NCBI RefSeq assembly: GCF_029338375.1
Contig: NZ_CP119804.1
Span: 186,001-250,000 of the forward strand
Length of the DNA stretch: 64,000 nucleotides
Direction: 5' to 3'
Source: Halorussus lipolyticus
GTDB taxonomy: Archaea; Halobacteriota; Halobacteria; Halobacteriales; Haladaptataceae
This document shows, piece after piece, positions 24,910 to 33,493 of the stretch. The translations under genes were made by a program, and so were the position numbers. Every line of letters begins with the position of its first letter. Positions within the stretch are counted from its first letter, which is position 1. The notes under the pieces were generated by a model. It was not told the origin of the DNA, searched no databases, and saw only the letters and a list, made by a program, of their open reading frames with translations.

Positions 24910-25641
24910 ATGAAATTCTCCGAAACGCTGGAGTTCGGCCACGAGGACCGCAAGCGAATCTACGAGTACGTCGAGAGCCACGGCGAGGTCGATTTCGAGG
25001 AGGCCCGCGATGTCCTCCACGTAGACCCCGGCGGGTTCCGCCACCACGTCGCCATCCTCAAGCGCGACGGCTATCTCGAAGAACGCGACGGGATGCTTCG
25101 GGCCGCCTTCGAGGAGGGCACGGCCGAGGAGTACGAAGTCGACGACGTGGAGTTCGTCGTCCGGCCCGCCCGCCAAGACGACCTCTCGGGCATCGTCGGC
25201 GCGATTCGCCGGGTCGCCGAGCAGGGAAGCTACATCGTCGCCGAGAGCGTGGCCGACGAAATCGACCACGACGACGCCCTGCTCCGGCACAACGAAATCG
25301 AGTCCCGGATGTTCTTCGTCGCCACCGTCGGCGACGACGTGGTGGGGTGGGTCCACCTCTACGCGCCGGAACTCGACAAGTTGGCCCACACCGCCGAACT
25401 GACCGTGGGCGTGCTGGACGACTATCAGGGACTGGGCATCGGGAGCCACCTGCTGGAACGCGGACTGGAGTGGGCCGCGTCGAACGGCTACGAGAAGGTC
25501 TACCAGAGCGCGCCCTCGACCAACGAGTACGCCATCGAGTTCCTGAAAGCGCAGGGCTGGGAGACCGAGGCGGTCCGCGAGGACCACTACAAAATCGACG
25601 GCGAGTACGTGGACGAAGTGATGATGGCGGTGGAGTTGTAA
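24910..25641 (+). CDS. winged-helix plus GNAT acetyltransferase protein
   Basis: 243 residues from ATG 24910; upstream in-frame sequence does not resemble the family. N-terminal 75 residues look like a winged helix (EDRKRIYEYVESHGEVDFEE, RHHVAILKRDGYLEERDGM). Residues about 90-243 are a GNAT fold: FVVRPARQDDLSGIVGAIR, AELTVGVLDDYQGLGIGSHL (acetyl-CoA binding motif A with Q-x-x-G-x-G), LLERGLEWAASNGYEKVYQS. Probably a small-molecule or protein N-acetyltransferase with its own nucleic-acid-binding head, or a transcription regulator with a ligand-binding GNAT domain. Upstream region is AT-rich with no clear RBS, suggesting a short leader. Confidence 0.85.
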   Translation: MKFSETLEFGHEDRKRIYEYVESHGEVDFEEARDVLHVDPGGFRHHVAILKRDGYLEERDGMLRAAFEEGTAEEYEVDDVEFVVRPARQDDLSGIVGAIRRVAEQGSYIVAESVADEIDHDDALLRHNEIESRMFFVATVGDDVVGWVHLYAPELDKLAHTAELTVGVLDDYQGLGIGSHLLERGLEWAASNGYEKVYQSAPSTNEYAIEFLKAQGWETEAVREDHYKIDGEYVDEVMMAVEL

Positions 25642-25749
25642 TCACAGCTGTCCCCCCGACAAAAAGAAATTTAGATTCAATCTAAAACACCGTTAGAGGC
25701 GGCTAATGGTGGTTCTTAAGGAGTTTGAGCGGGACGTTGTACTCACTCG

Positions 25750-26679
25750 ATGTCCGACCGAAGAACCGCCTTCCTCGAAGCGTCGTGGGTCAACGTCGCG
25801 TCGAACCTCCTCAAAATCGTCGTGGAGGGGGCGCTCGGCGTCTTTTCGGGAAGCCTCGCGCTCACCGCCGACGCCGCCCACTCGGTTGCGGACCTGCTGG
25901 CCAGCGGCGTGGTACTCGTCTGGGGTCGGTTCGCGTTCGAGAACCCCGACGAGACCCACCCGCACGGCCACGAGCGATTCGAACCGCTGAGCGCGCTGTT
26001 CGTCGGCGGCGTCCTCGTCCTCCTCGGTCTCAAACTGCTGGTCGATTCCGGGAAGTCGCTTCTGGCCGGGCCGGAGGCCGAGTACAGCGTCGTCCTCGTC
26101 GCCGGACTCGGCTTCGCGCTCCTCGACCGACTCGGCTGTTACTGGTACACCGTCCGGGTGAACCGTCGCGTCCAGTCGTCCAGCCTGCGCGCGCTCGCCG
26201 CCGACAGCCTCAACGACATCTACACCACGCTGGCGGCGTTCGCCGGCGTCGCCGGCATGGCGCTCGGCTACCCGATTCTCGACCCCATCGCCGGGGGCGT
26301 CGTCAGCCTCCTCGTCGTGTATCAGGGCGTCGAAATCTCCCGCGAGAACATCGACTACCTCGTGGACCGCGCGCCGCCCGAGGACCACCAGCGACGAATC
26401 CGGTCTCGGATTCGAGACCACCCCGAGGTCTACGGCGTCCACGACTTCGCGGCCTACTACTCGGGGCAGGTCGTGGAAGTCGAGTTCCACGCCGAAATCG
26501 AGTCCGACCGCACGGTCCGCGAGGCCCACGAAATCGAGTCCGACCTCCGCCAGCGCGTCCGGGAAGTCGAGTCAGTCGAGGACGTTCACGTCCACCTCGA
26601 CCCCGCCGGCCTCGGCGAGTGGAAGGACGCCGCCGACCGCCCGTCGGCGACGGGACGCGGGGAACGCACTGGGTCGTGA
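25750..26679 (+). CDS. cation diffusion facilitator (CDF) family transporter
   Basis: 309 residues. Exports divalent cations (Zn, Mn, Fe or Co) from the cytoplasm. Six membrane segments in the first 200 residues. Metal site residues in TM2 are TADAAHSVADLLAS (His and Asp positions), the second metal half-site in TM5 is AADSLNDIYTT, where Asn replaces the usual His, and a loop HPHGHERFEPLSALFVG lies between. The cytoplasmic domain (about 205-300) has the ferredoxin-like pattern VHDFAAYYSGQVVEVEFHAE and VESVEDVHVHLDPAG. Asn in place of His suggests altered metal selectivity. Stand-alone gene. Confidence 0.9.
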   Translation: MSDRRTAFLEASWVNVASNLLKIVVEGALGVFSGSLALTADAAHSVADLLASGVVLVWGRFAFENPDETHPHGHERFEPLSALFVGGVLVLLGLKLLVDSGKSLLAGPEAEYSVVLVAGLGFALLDRLGCYWYTVRVNRRVQSSSLRALAADSLNDIYTTLAAFAGVAGMALGYPILDPIAGGVVSLLVVYQGVEISRENIDYLVDRAPPEDHQRRIRSRIRDHPEVYGVHDFAAYYSGQVVEVEFHAEIESDRTVREAHEIESDLRQRVREVESVEDVHVHLDPAGLGEWKDAADRPSATGRGERTGS

Positions 26680-26753
26680 CGCGCTTTCGAGACGAGAACC
26701 CGCGAAACCGGCCCGAAAAGAACCCGACGACCGCGGACGCTCGCGTCGTTGCG

Positions 26754-26972
26754 CTACTGGGACTCCTGCTGTTCGTGGACCGGGAAGGCGACTTCGACGG
26801 TGGTCTTGTACTCCTGAATCTGGCCGTTCTCCACGTCGGCCGTCCAGTCCTCGACTTCGACGCCGTGGATGTCGTCGATGGTCTTGCTGGCTTGGTCCAC
26901 TGCTTCTTGGGCCGCTTGCTCCCAGCCCTCGTCTGAGGTGCCGAGGACTTTGATGATTTTTACTGCCGTCAT
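26754..26972 (-). CDS. dodecin (flavin-storage protein)
   Basis: 72 residues from ATG 26972. Dodecins are dodecameric flavoproteins that bind riboflavin or its degradation products between tryptophans; halophilic dodecins are well characterised. The sequence MTAVKIIKVLGTSDEGWEQA, the helix AVDQASKTIDDI, VEDWTADVENGQIQEYKTTV and VEVAFPV all match; W43 is the flavin-stacking Trp. Single small gene, convergent with the upstream transporter and divergent from the YchF-type GTPase gene. Confidence 0.93.
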   Translation of the reverse strand: MTAVKIIKVLGTSDEGWEQAAQEAVDQASKTIDDIHGVEVEDWTADVENGQIQEYKTTVEVAFPVHEQQESQ

Positions 26973-27129
26973 GGCCAGCGGCACTACGACGGGATGTGAG
27001 TAGCGTCTTGTGGCCGCGCTACGGTGACGACGTGAGGCGGTCAGAATCGGGAATGGTCGAACGACGACGTGCGAACCGCGGACTCGAAGAACCGAAAGGG
27101 GCTTTTCTTCGACGCCGGTATCTCCTAGC

Positions 27130-28311
27130 ATGATTTCCATCGCGCTGGCGGGCAAGCCCAACGCGGGCAAGTCAACCTTCTACAAGTCTGCGACTATGGC
27201 CGACGTGGATGTGGCTAACTACCCGTTCACGACCATCGACGCCAACCGCGGCGTCAGTCACGTCCGAACCGACTGCCCCTGTCTCGAACGCGACGAGCGG
27301 TGCAGAGACGAGAACTGCCACGACGGCAAGCGATACGTCCCCATCGAACTGCTGGACGTGGCCGGCCTCGTCCCCGGTGCCCACGAGGGCAAGGGCCTCG
27401 GCAACCAGTTCTTGGACGAGTTGACCAACGCCGACGCAATCGTCAACGTCGTGGACGCCTCCGGCGGGACCAACGAGGAGGGCGAACCGGTCGAAGTCGG
27501 CACCTACGACCCGGTAGAGGAAGTGGACTTCATCGAGGAGGAGATGGACCAGTGGCTGGCAAGCATCATCGACCGCAACTGGGAATCGGTCGAGCGCAAG
27601 TCCCGGTCGCCGGACTTCGACATCGACGACGCGCTGGCCGACATGCTGACCGGATTCGGCGCGACGGAGGCCGACGTGGCCGCCAGCCTCCGGGAAATCG
27701 AGTACCCCGAGGACCCCATCCAGTGGACCGACGACCACCGGGAAGCCCTCGCCAGAGACGTTCGCGCCCGGACCAAGCCCATCATCCTCGTGGCGAACAA
27801 GGCCGACATCGCGCCGCCGGAGAACATCGAGCGCCTCAAGGAGACCGGCAAGCCCGTGATTGCGGCCACCGCCGAGGGCGAGTTGGCCCTCCGACAGGCC
27901 GAGAACGCGGGGGCCATCGACTACAATCCCGGCGACGACGACTTCGAGATTCTGGGCGACCTCTCCGACGAGCAGTCCGCGGGCCTCGACCAGATTCGAG
28001 AGGTCATGCAGGAGTGGGGCGGCACGGGAGTTCAGGAGGCGCTCAACACCGCGGTCTACGACCTGCTGGACCAGATTACGGCCTACCCGGTCCAGAACGA
28101 ATCGAAGTGGACCGACGCGAAGGGTAACGTCCTGCCCGACGCCTTCTTGCTACGGCGCGGTTCGACGCCCACGGACTTGGCCTACGCGGTCCACTCCGAC
28201 ATCGGCGACGGCTATCTGCACGCCGTGAACGGGAAGACGAATCGGGAGATTAGCGACGACTACGAACTGGAGGAGGGCGACGTGGTGAAAATCGTGAGTA
28301 CCGCCAAGTAG
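27130..28311 (+). CDS. ychF: YchF/OBG-type GTPase
   Basis: 393 residues. P-loop NTPase of the Obg/YchF clade, associated with ribosomes and stress. G1 motif AGKPNAGKST near residue 8, switch PFTTIDANRG, G3 LLDVAGLVPGAHEGKGLGNQFL, G4 VANKAD near 224, and a C-terminal TGS domain (about 310-393) ending in LEEGDVVKIVSTAK. Between G2 and G3 an insertion with four Cys (CPCLERDERCRDENC) is typical of archaeal members. Nucleotide preference (ATP or GTP) cannot be decided from this sequence alone. Confidence 0.93.
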   Translation: MISIALAGKPNAGKSTFYKSATMADVDVANYPFTTIDANRGVSHVRTDCPCLERDERCRDENCHDGKRYVPIELLDVAGLVPGAHEGKGLGNQFLDELTNADAIVNVVDASGGTNEEGEPVEVGTYDPVEEVDFIEEEMDQWLASIIDRNWESVERKSRSPDFDIDDALADMLTGFGATEADVAASLREIEYPEDPIQWTDDHREALARDVRARTKPIILVANKADIAPPENIERLKETGKPVIAATAEGELALRQAENAGAIDYNPGDDDFEILGDLSDEQSAGLDQIREVMQEWGGTGVQEALNTAVYDLLDQITAYPVQNESKWTDAKGNVLPDAFLLRRGSTPTDLAYAVHSDIGDGYLHAVNGKTNREISDDYELEEGDVVKIVSTAK

Positions 28312-28392
28312 CCCGGTCGGTCTGCTAACACCGCCTCGGAGACGACCGAAAACTTACACGATGCTTTTGGCTGTTCCCGTCGCACAGCGTCT

Positions 28393-28932
28393 ATGGCATC
28401 CGTCGATTCCGACCTCGCAAACGAACTCTCTCACCACGACGATTACTTCACTGCCCGCGAACTCGTCCGGTACCTCGAACGCCACCACACCGTCGAGGGG
28501 CCGGGCGTCCCCGGCGACCTGCTGGAGGCCTACGCCGACGAGTTGGAGTACGACCGCGACCGGTTCGACTCGTCGCTGGAGAACCGACTCACCGACGCCC
28601 GGTCGTGGCAGTCCGGCGAGCGACTCTACCGAATCGGCGACAACGTGAGCATCTACCCCCAGTCGTGGCACGAGCGACTTGCCGACACGACAGACCTCGC
28701 TGAGTACGTCGAGGTCATGCTCGAAAGCGTTCGAGCGCCCGAGGGAGTCGAAATCGAGCGCGAGGACCTCGGCGTCTCGCAGGAGGACCTGCTGACCGCG
28801 GCCGAAATCATCGGCGAGATGGACCGCGCCGAGGCCCGGAGACTCCTGAAGAATCAGCGTCTAGAGGGGTCTATCGTGATGTACGCCTTCCAGAACCCCG
28901 AGGAGGTCGTTCGGCTTCCCGAGAACAAATGA
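28393..28932 (+). CDS. conserved haloarchaeal protein of unknown function
   Basis: 179 residues, acidic, soluble. Helical N-terminus (LSHHDDYFTARELVRYLERH) followed by VPGDLLEAYADELEYDRDRF, a short beta part RLYRIGDNVSIYPQSWHERL, and a C-terminal helical pair (LTAAEIIGEMDRAEARRLLKNQRLE). Possibly a winged-helix-containing regulator. Located 81 bp after the YchF-type GTPase gene and convergent with a secreted protein. I do not recognise a named family. Confidence 0.75.
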   Translation: MASVDSDLANELSHHDDYFTARELVRYLERHHTVEGPGVPGDLLEAYADELEYDRDRFDSSLENRLTDARSWQSGERLYRIGDNVSIYPQSWHERLADTTDLAEYVEVMLESVRAPEGVEIEREDLGVSQEDLLTAAEIIGEMDRAEARRLLKNQRLEGSIVMYAFQNPEEVVRLPENK

Positions 28933-28941
28933 GGTCTCGGA

Positions 28942-29769
28942 CTACCAGCACCCGCTGTAGGCGTCGCTGTCCTCGCGGATTTGGTAGCCGTACTGGTCGG
29001 TTCGGCCTTCTTGGGTGAAGGTGAACGAGACCGACCCCGACGAGGTGAAACTGACGCTCTCGACCTTCGCGTCTTTCCACATGTCCCAGTAGGACGCCTC
29101 GACGCCGCGCTCTTGGTCGGTCGTGAGCAGTTGGGCCTTACAGCCGACGTAGTAGTCTTTCGTCCCACACGTGCCGAGACCGCAGGACTTGCCGTCCTTC
29201 CACGACCAGTCCACGCCGTTGAGTGCTTCCTTTTCGAGGCTGAGGTTGCTCATGTCGCTGTCGTGGTACGCCGAGTCCTGTTCGTACCGGAAGTGGTGGT
29301 CGGCCCACCCGATGCTGTGCTGGTCGGGACCGCCCTCGCCGCGGCCGTACTCCGAATCTACCGTGATGTAGAAGTCGAAGTAGGCGTAGGGGTCGCCCGA
29401 GGTACAGGAGTCGTAGTAGTAGGTCAGCGTCAGGTCGGTCGAGATGGCGTCGGAACTCCAGTTCTGGGTGGAGGGAGCGTCGGCCTCGAACGACGCCGGC
29501 GTGAACGACATCCGCTTGTTTGCGAAGTAGTCGGCGCGCTTCGAGAGGAACTGCTTGAACCGTCGCTGGCTTCCGGTCCGGTCCCGGACGCTGAGGGCCT
29601 GCTGGTGAACTCGGTCGGCGCGCTCGCTGTTGGTCGGTTGTCCGTCGTTGGCACTGACGATTCCGGGGACGACGCCGGTTGCGACCGCTGTGGTCCCAAC
29701 CCGGAGCAGATTCCGTCGGGAGGTGGTCGGCTTCCGGTCCGATTCGTTCCGAGTATCGCTGTCAGACAT
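28942..29769 (-). CDS. Tat-exported cysteine-containing protein, function unknown
   Basis: 275 residues. N-terminus carries a twin-arginine signal TTSRRNLLRVGTTAVATGVV, predicting export in folded form, with probable cleavage after the IVSA region near residue 40. The mature part is aromatic- and serine-rich and contains six cysteines: YYYDSCTSGD, GKSCGLGTCGTKDYYVGCKA and a C-terminal SGCW. Clusters of Tyr and Trp with short beta patterns (TLTYYYDSC, YFDFYITVDSEYG) suggest a beta-sandwich with disulfides. Could be a secreted binding protein, inhibitor or halocin-like factor; no family recognised. Upstream DNA is AT-rich with TTTATACTAG as TATA candidate. Confidence 0.78.
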   Translation of the reverse strand: MSDSDTRNESDRKPTTSRRNLLRVGTTAVATGVVPGIVSANDGQPTNSERADRVHQQALSVRDRTGSQRRFKQFLSKRADYFANKRMSFTPASFEADAPSTQNWSSDAISTDLTLTYYYDSCTSGDPYAYFDFYITVDSEYGRGEGGPDQHSIGWADHHFRYEQDSAYHDSDMSNLSLEKEALNGVDWSWKDGKSCGLGTCGTKDYYVGCKAQLLTTDQERGVEASYWDMWKDAKVESVSFTSSGSVSFTFTQEGRTDQYGYQIREDSDAYSGCW

Positions 29770-29995
29770 GAATGTTTAATAACACGATAAGAACTTAAAA
29801 TTTTCTAGTATAAATATTTGATTCTATATATTTGTCAACCCGTTCGGCGAGTCGGGCGTGAACGAGCGGGTCATGGTTGGGAGCTGAAAAGGGAGTTCGA
29901 AAGCAACTAAATTATGTTCTAGAGACAGCATCGGATTTCTTTTAGACATATTCATCCACTTCAAGTAGCAGACCAACGGACGACCGACGAGGAGG

Positions 29996-30895
29996 CTAGC
30001 TACTCCCGAAGAACTCGACCAGCGACTCGGACACCGCCTCGGCCTCGTCGTGCTGGACCCAGTGGGTGGCCTCGGGGAATCGCTCGACTCGCAGGTCGGG
30101 CACCCACCGGTCCAAGTCTTCGGTCAGGTGGACGCTCAGCGCGTCGTCCCGTTCACCCCACAGAAGCAGGGTCGGCGCGTCCACGTCGAGGGTTCGACTT
30201 CCCCGGCCGACCAGTCGCTTGGCCTCGCTGGCGAGGTTCTCCCGAAAGAGCGCCCGATAGTAGTTGATGGCGGCGGTCAGCGCACCCGGCCGGGAGGCGG
30301 CCGCTCGATACCGCCGGAGGTCGTCGTCGCTGAAGGTGTCGGGCGTCGCCGTCTCGCGGAACAGCGTTTCGACTCTGGCGGCGTCCTGTGCGCCAAGCCA
30401 CGCCTCCGGAAGCCACGGAATCTGGAAGGCCATCGCGTACCACGACCGCTTCCACTGCTCGGCGTTTCTGGCGAGTTCCCGGCGGTAGGCCGCCGGATGG
30501 GGCGCGTTCAGCACCGCCAGTTGCTCGACGACCTCGGGGTGGCGAATCGCTACCTCCCACGCGACCACCCCACCCCAGTCGTGGCCGACGACGCGGGCCT
30601 CGTCGCGGTCGAAGTGTTCGATAAGATTTGCCACGTCCTCGGCTAACTCCTCTGTCCGGTAGCTTCGGACGCCGTGGGGCTTCTCCGACCGGTTGTACCC
30701 CCGCATGTCAGGGGCGACGACGCGGTACCCGGCGTCTGCCAGCGCCGGAATCTGTTCGCGCCACGAGTACCAGAACTCGGGGAACCCGTGTAGCAGAACC
30801 ACGAGCGGGTCGTCGTCGTCTCCAGCCGTGACGTAGTGGAGTCGCACGTCGCCGACGATAGCCTGCTCGTGCGTCCACGGGCCTTCAATTTCCAT
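29996..30895 (-). CDS. alpha/beta hydrolase, epoxide hydrolase-like
   Basis: 299 residues. Core motifs of the epoxide hydrolase/haloalkane dehalogenase branch: oxyanion HGFPEFWYSWREQ near residue 36, MRGYNRSEKP, nucleophile elbow GHDWGGVVAWEVA with Asp as nucleophile (about residue 105), cap domain 135-215 and a late ATHWVQHDE with the catalytic His. The Asp nucleophile supports epoxide hydrolase or dehalogenase rather than esterase activity. ATG 30895 is preceded by AT-rich sequence. Stand-alone gene. Confidence 0.88.
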   Translation of the reverse strand: MEIEGPWTHEQAIVGDVRLHYVTAGDDDDPLVVLLHGFPEFWYSWREQIPALADAGYRVVAPDMRGYNRSEKPHGVRSYRTEELAEDVANLIEHFDRDEARVVGHDWGGVVAWEVAIRHPEVVEQLAVLNAPHPAAYRRELARNAEQWKRSWYAMAFQIPWLPEAWLGAQDAARVETLFRETATPDTFSDDDLRRYRAAASRPGALTAAINYYRALFRENLASEAKRLVGRGSRTLDVDAPTLLLWGERDDALSVHLTEDLDRWVPDLRVERFPEATHWVQHDEAEAVSESLVEFFGSS

Positions 30896-31008
30896 ATTCT
30901 AGACATATAAGCAGACGCGATTAAGTCTTTATGTCAAAATATAATATTATTTATAATGTCGTTTGTGAATCTCTCCGCGCCGAGAGGGATTGGCGAGGAG
31001 AGTCCAAC

Positions 31009-31680
31009 CTACATCTCGGTCGTGGTTTCGTTCGCGGCGTCGTCACCGAGATTCGCGTCGATGACGTCGTAGTCCACGATGATGTACGCGGTTTCGATGA
31101 CCGGCGAACCGTCAGTCACGTATGGGTCGTCGGCCTCGGGGAACTCGTATCGCTGGTTGTCGTTCGTGTCGCGGTGGGGCATGGCGACGAGCGTCTGGCT
31201 CTCGTTGATTCGCTCGTCGAGTTCCACGACGACGTTACTGTGGTCGCCGGGTTCGAGGTAGGTCGAGTTGCCGACCACCGGACCCACCGACACGTTGTCT
31301 GCGGGGGCGTAGTCGCCCGAGACGTTCTGGGCCTCGTGAATCACGAGGAAGCCGCCTTCGGGGACGACGACGCGCTCTATCAGCACTGTCGTCGTGTTCG
31401 GATTCTCACCCGTGAAGGTGAAGCCCGCGCTCTGGTTGAGGAAGATGACGCTCGCGGTTGCGTTCTCAGCCATTCCGCCGTCGGCCATGGTCGTCGTCTC
31501 GTTCCCCATCGTCTCGCCGTCGGCGGCAGTCGTCTCGTTGCCGTCCATTGCGGTCGTGGTCTCGGTGTCCTGTGCCATCGGCGCGTCGTCGGTCGCAGAC
31601 GGGACGCCACCCGCCAAGGCGACCCCGGTTCCGACGACCATCAGCGCGACGACTGCGAGGACTGCTGTCTGTCGTGTCAT
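31009..31680 (-). CDS. exported protein with Thr-rich linker and DUF7282-like domain
   Basis: 223 residues from ATG 31680, with an N-terminal Sec-type signal (LAVVALMVVGTGVALAGGV) and Thr/Glu/Asn-rich low-complexity segment (about 30-75). Residues about 80-205 look like a beta-sandwich (VIFLNQSAGFTFTG, VLIERVVVPEGGFLVIHEA, VVVELDERINESQTLVAM, YEFPEADDPYVTDGSPV). The phrase VVVPEGGFLVIHEA matches a haloarchaeal extracellular domain I recall as DUF7282. Probably cell-surface; function unknown. Confidence 0.72.
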   Translation of the reverse strand: MTRQTAVLAVVALMVVGTGVALAGGVPSATDDAPMAQDTETTTAMDGNETTAADGETMGNETTTMADGGMAENATASVIFLNQSAGFTFTGENPNTTTVLIERVVVPEGGFLVIHEAQNVSGDYAPADNVSVGPVVGNSTYLEPGDHSNVVVELDERINESQTLVAMPHRDTNDNQRYEFPEADDPYVTDGSPVIETAYIIVDYDVIDANLGDDAANETTTEM

Positions 31681-31880
31681 TGTTTCTCCGGAAGGAACCA
31701 CGCCGGTCGCGGGGAAGAACGTATCAATCGTTTACGTGGCGAACGAGAGCATACCGCGAGATAGGTCCGGACTTAACTCGCGTAATCGACCGATTGGGCG
31801 AGGAACAGTCGGGACGGTGGCCTGCTCCGCGCTCGAAACGGAGGTTACGGCGGACTCTCCCGCTAATCGCTGACGGCGAG

Positions 31881-32732
31881 TCACGCGAGCGGTCGGAACC
31901 AGACCGCAACGAGCAGGAGCGCCAGAAACAGGTACGACCCCCGGACCAACAACATCGTCGCCAATTCGGGGTCGGCACGGCGGGCGACTCCCGCGACGGC
32001 ACCGAAGCCAGCGACGGCGGCCACGCTACTCGGCGGAAAGACCGCCAGCGCGGCCAGCGCGACGACGAGGAGCAACGAAGTCGCCATCAGGGCGTAGGCC
32101 GCGGTCCGGGCGCGCCGAGGACCGAGAGTCACTGCGACGGTGCGCTTCTGGATGGACTTGTCGTACTCGAAGTCTTGGGCGTCGTCGATGACCTTCACGC
32201 CCGACAGCAGGACGAGGAACACCGCAGAGAAGGCGAGAGCGATGGGAGCCAGCGCCCCGGCCTGTGCGTGAAACCCGCCCAGAAGCGCCAAGGCGATGCC
32301 GAGTGGGTACCCGGTCGTGGCGGTCACGGGGTTGGTGTCCAACTGCGGGGCGTGGTGGTACGCGATGAGCCACGCCGGGAGCGTGAGCAGTGCGGTCCCG
32401 AGGCCCGCGACGACCCAGAGCGCCAGCAGGCAGGTGAAAAAGAGCGCGGTCGAACCGGCGAGCGCAGTCTTGCACCCTCGCTCGGAGAGGGGATGGTCGT
32501 CGTCCTCGTCGCGGACGTAGAAATCGACGTAGCCGTCCTTGACGTGGGCGGTGTACACCGCCGAGAAGATGGCGGTGGCGTGGAGGAGACCGACCACTGG
32601 TGCGAACTGCCCGGCTAGTACGCCGCCGAACAGCGAGCAGGCGACCGGCGGGAGCATGAACACGGGGTGGACCTGCGAGGCCAGCGCGGCGAGGGCGGGG
32701 ACGACGCCGGAATCCCGGCGCGAGATGGGCAT
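31881..32732 (-). CDS. UbiA family prenyltransferase
   Basis: 283 residues, about eight membrane segments. UbiA enzymes attach isoprenoid chains to aromatic or lipid acceptors. First Asp-rich region reads VKDGYVDFYVRDEDD and the second VIDDAQDFEYDK, the Mg-prenyl diphosphate binding sites. Substrate not decidable; menaquinone (MenA-like), digeranylgeranyl-glycerol or other lipid synthesis are possible. Transcribed away from a gene-free region; GCATAAAATC about 25 nt before ATG 32732 is a TATA-like element. Confidence 0.87.
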   Translation of the reverse strand: MPISRRDSGVVPALAALASQVHPVFMLPPVACSLFGGVLAGQFAPVVGLLHATAIFSAVYTAHVKDGYVDFYVRDEDDDHPLSERGCKTALAGSTALFFTCLLALWVVAGLGTALLTLPAWLIAYHHAPQLDTNPVTATTGYPLGIALALLGGFHAQAGALAPIALAFSAVFLVLLSGVKVIDDAQDFEYDKSIQKRTVAVTLGPRRARTAAYALMATSLLLVVALAALAVFPPSSVAAVAGFGAVAGVARRADPELATMLLVRGSYLFLALLLVAVWFRPLA

Positions 32733-32980
32733 GGTACCTCATGACGGGCGGGAGAGGCATAAAATCTCAGGGCGGCTAGGGGACCGACTCGGCGTCGAAG
32801 TAGTTCGTTCTGCGTGGAAATCGGGAACTTCGACCATCCACCGGGGCGTGAATCTTCACCGACTACGGGACGCGCATCGTCAGCGCCGACAGGCGCGAAC
32901 GGTCCGGGGAGGTTCGGGGCGCGGTTGCGGTGCGGTTTCGGTCCTCTTACCGAGGAGCCTCGGCGGACTGAAAGGGCGAG

Positions 32981-33076
32981 CGGACCTCGCGTTTACGTGG
33001 TCGTCTCAGCGTGGCCAATATTTGCGGCGAGCGTCAGCGAAGCCGCAAATATCCCGCTGAGCGACCGCGAGGTCCG
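32981..33076. repeat. three-layer nested inverted repeat
   Basis: Arms CGGACCTCGCG (32981-32991) and CGCGAGGTCCG (33066-33076) enclose CTCAGCG (33005-33011) and CGCTGAG (33055-33061), which enclose ATATTTGCGG (33018-33027) and CCGCAAATAT (33043-33052). Loop is 15 nt. All arm pairs are perfect, 28 bp in total. It could form a large cruciform or RNA stem. Confidence 0.85.
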
Positions 33077-33169
33077 CGAGGGCTTTCGAAACCGAAGTTT
33101 CATCTGCTATCTTGAAATAGTGATGTCGCCTGACACGTTGACTGTGCCACAACGGAAACGAATCAGTGG

Positions 33170-33340
33170 ACTAGCTTCAGGCTTGAACCGAGGCGTCACC
33201 GCAACCGCACAGCACCGCACTACACCGCCCGCACCGCCTACCGCGGGCCTCACACCTCCCCAACCTCTTGCGTTGTCTGCGAACCACGTTCGCAGATCAG
33301 CGAGACGCGCGGCGTCTCGCAAGCCTCGGCCTTCGGCCTG
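33170..33340 (+). repeat. dispersed repeat, copy B
   Basis: Contains TAGCTTCAGGCTTGAAC (33172-33188) and the core CCTCACACCTCCCCAACCTC (33248-33267), both shared with copy C (42088-42159, opposite strand). It is followed by perfect hairpins TCTGCGAAC/GTTCGCAGA (33276-33296) and GCGAGACGC/GCGTCTCGC (33300-33320). Confidence 0.75.
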
Positions 33341-33493
33341 CGCTACTCATCCCTCGCACGCCGATGGCGCGGCACGGAGGCCGCGCCAGCGCGCGCCAAA
33401 CCGCGGTTCAGACGTAGCGAATGTATAGAAATAACTTCCCATAGTAAGAAAACAAAAACAATCCTTAAAGAAATAATTTAATTGCTCTCCTGA

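Larger units (their letters stand above)
32733..33493. other. 760-bp gene-free region rich in inverted and dispersed repeats
   Basis: No credible gene: open frames on both strands have repetitive low-complexity translations. It holds a nested inverted repeat (32981-33076) and copy B of the dispersed repeat (about 33170-33340) with several hairpins, and ends in an AT-rich stretch at 33420-33490 before the aminotransferase 3' end. Confidence 0.6.

Noticed and set aside
33107-33322. 71-codon minus-strand frame with an RGWGGVR-like peptide
   Set aside because: Overlaps the dispersed repeat and has a counterpart in copy C (42048-42290); not a gene.
32814-33428. Open frame of 204 codons in the repeat region
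   Set aside because: Translation is low-complexity (Pro/Arg/Ala-rich) and similar frames occur in copy C, so it reflects the repeat.
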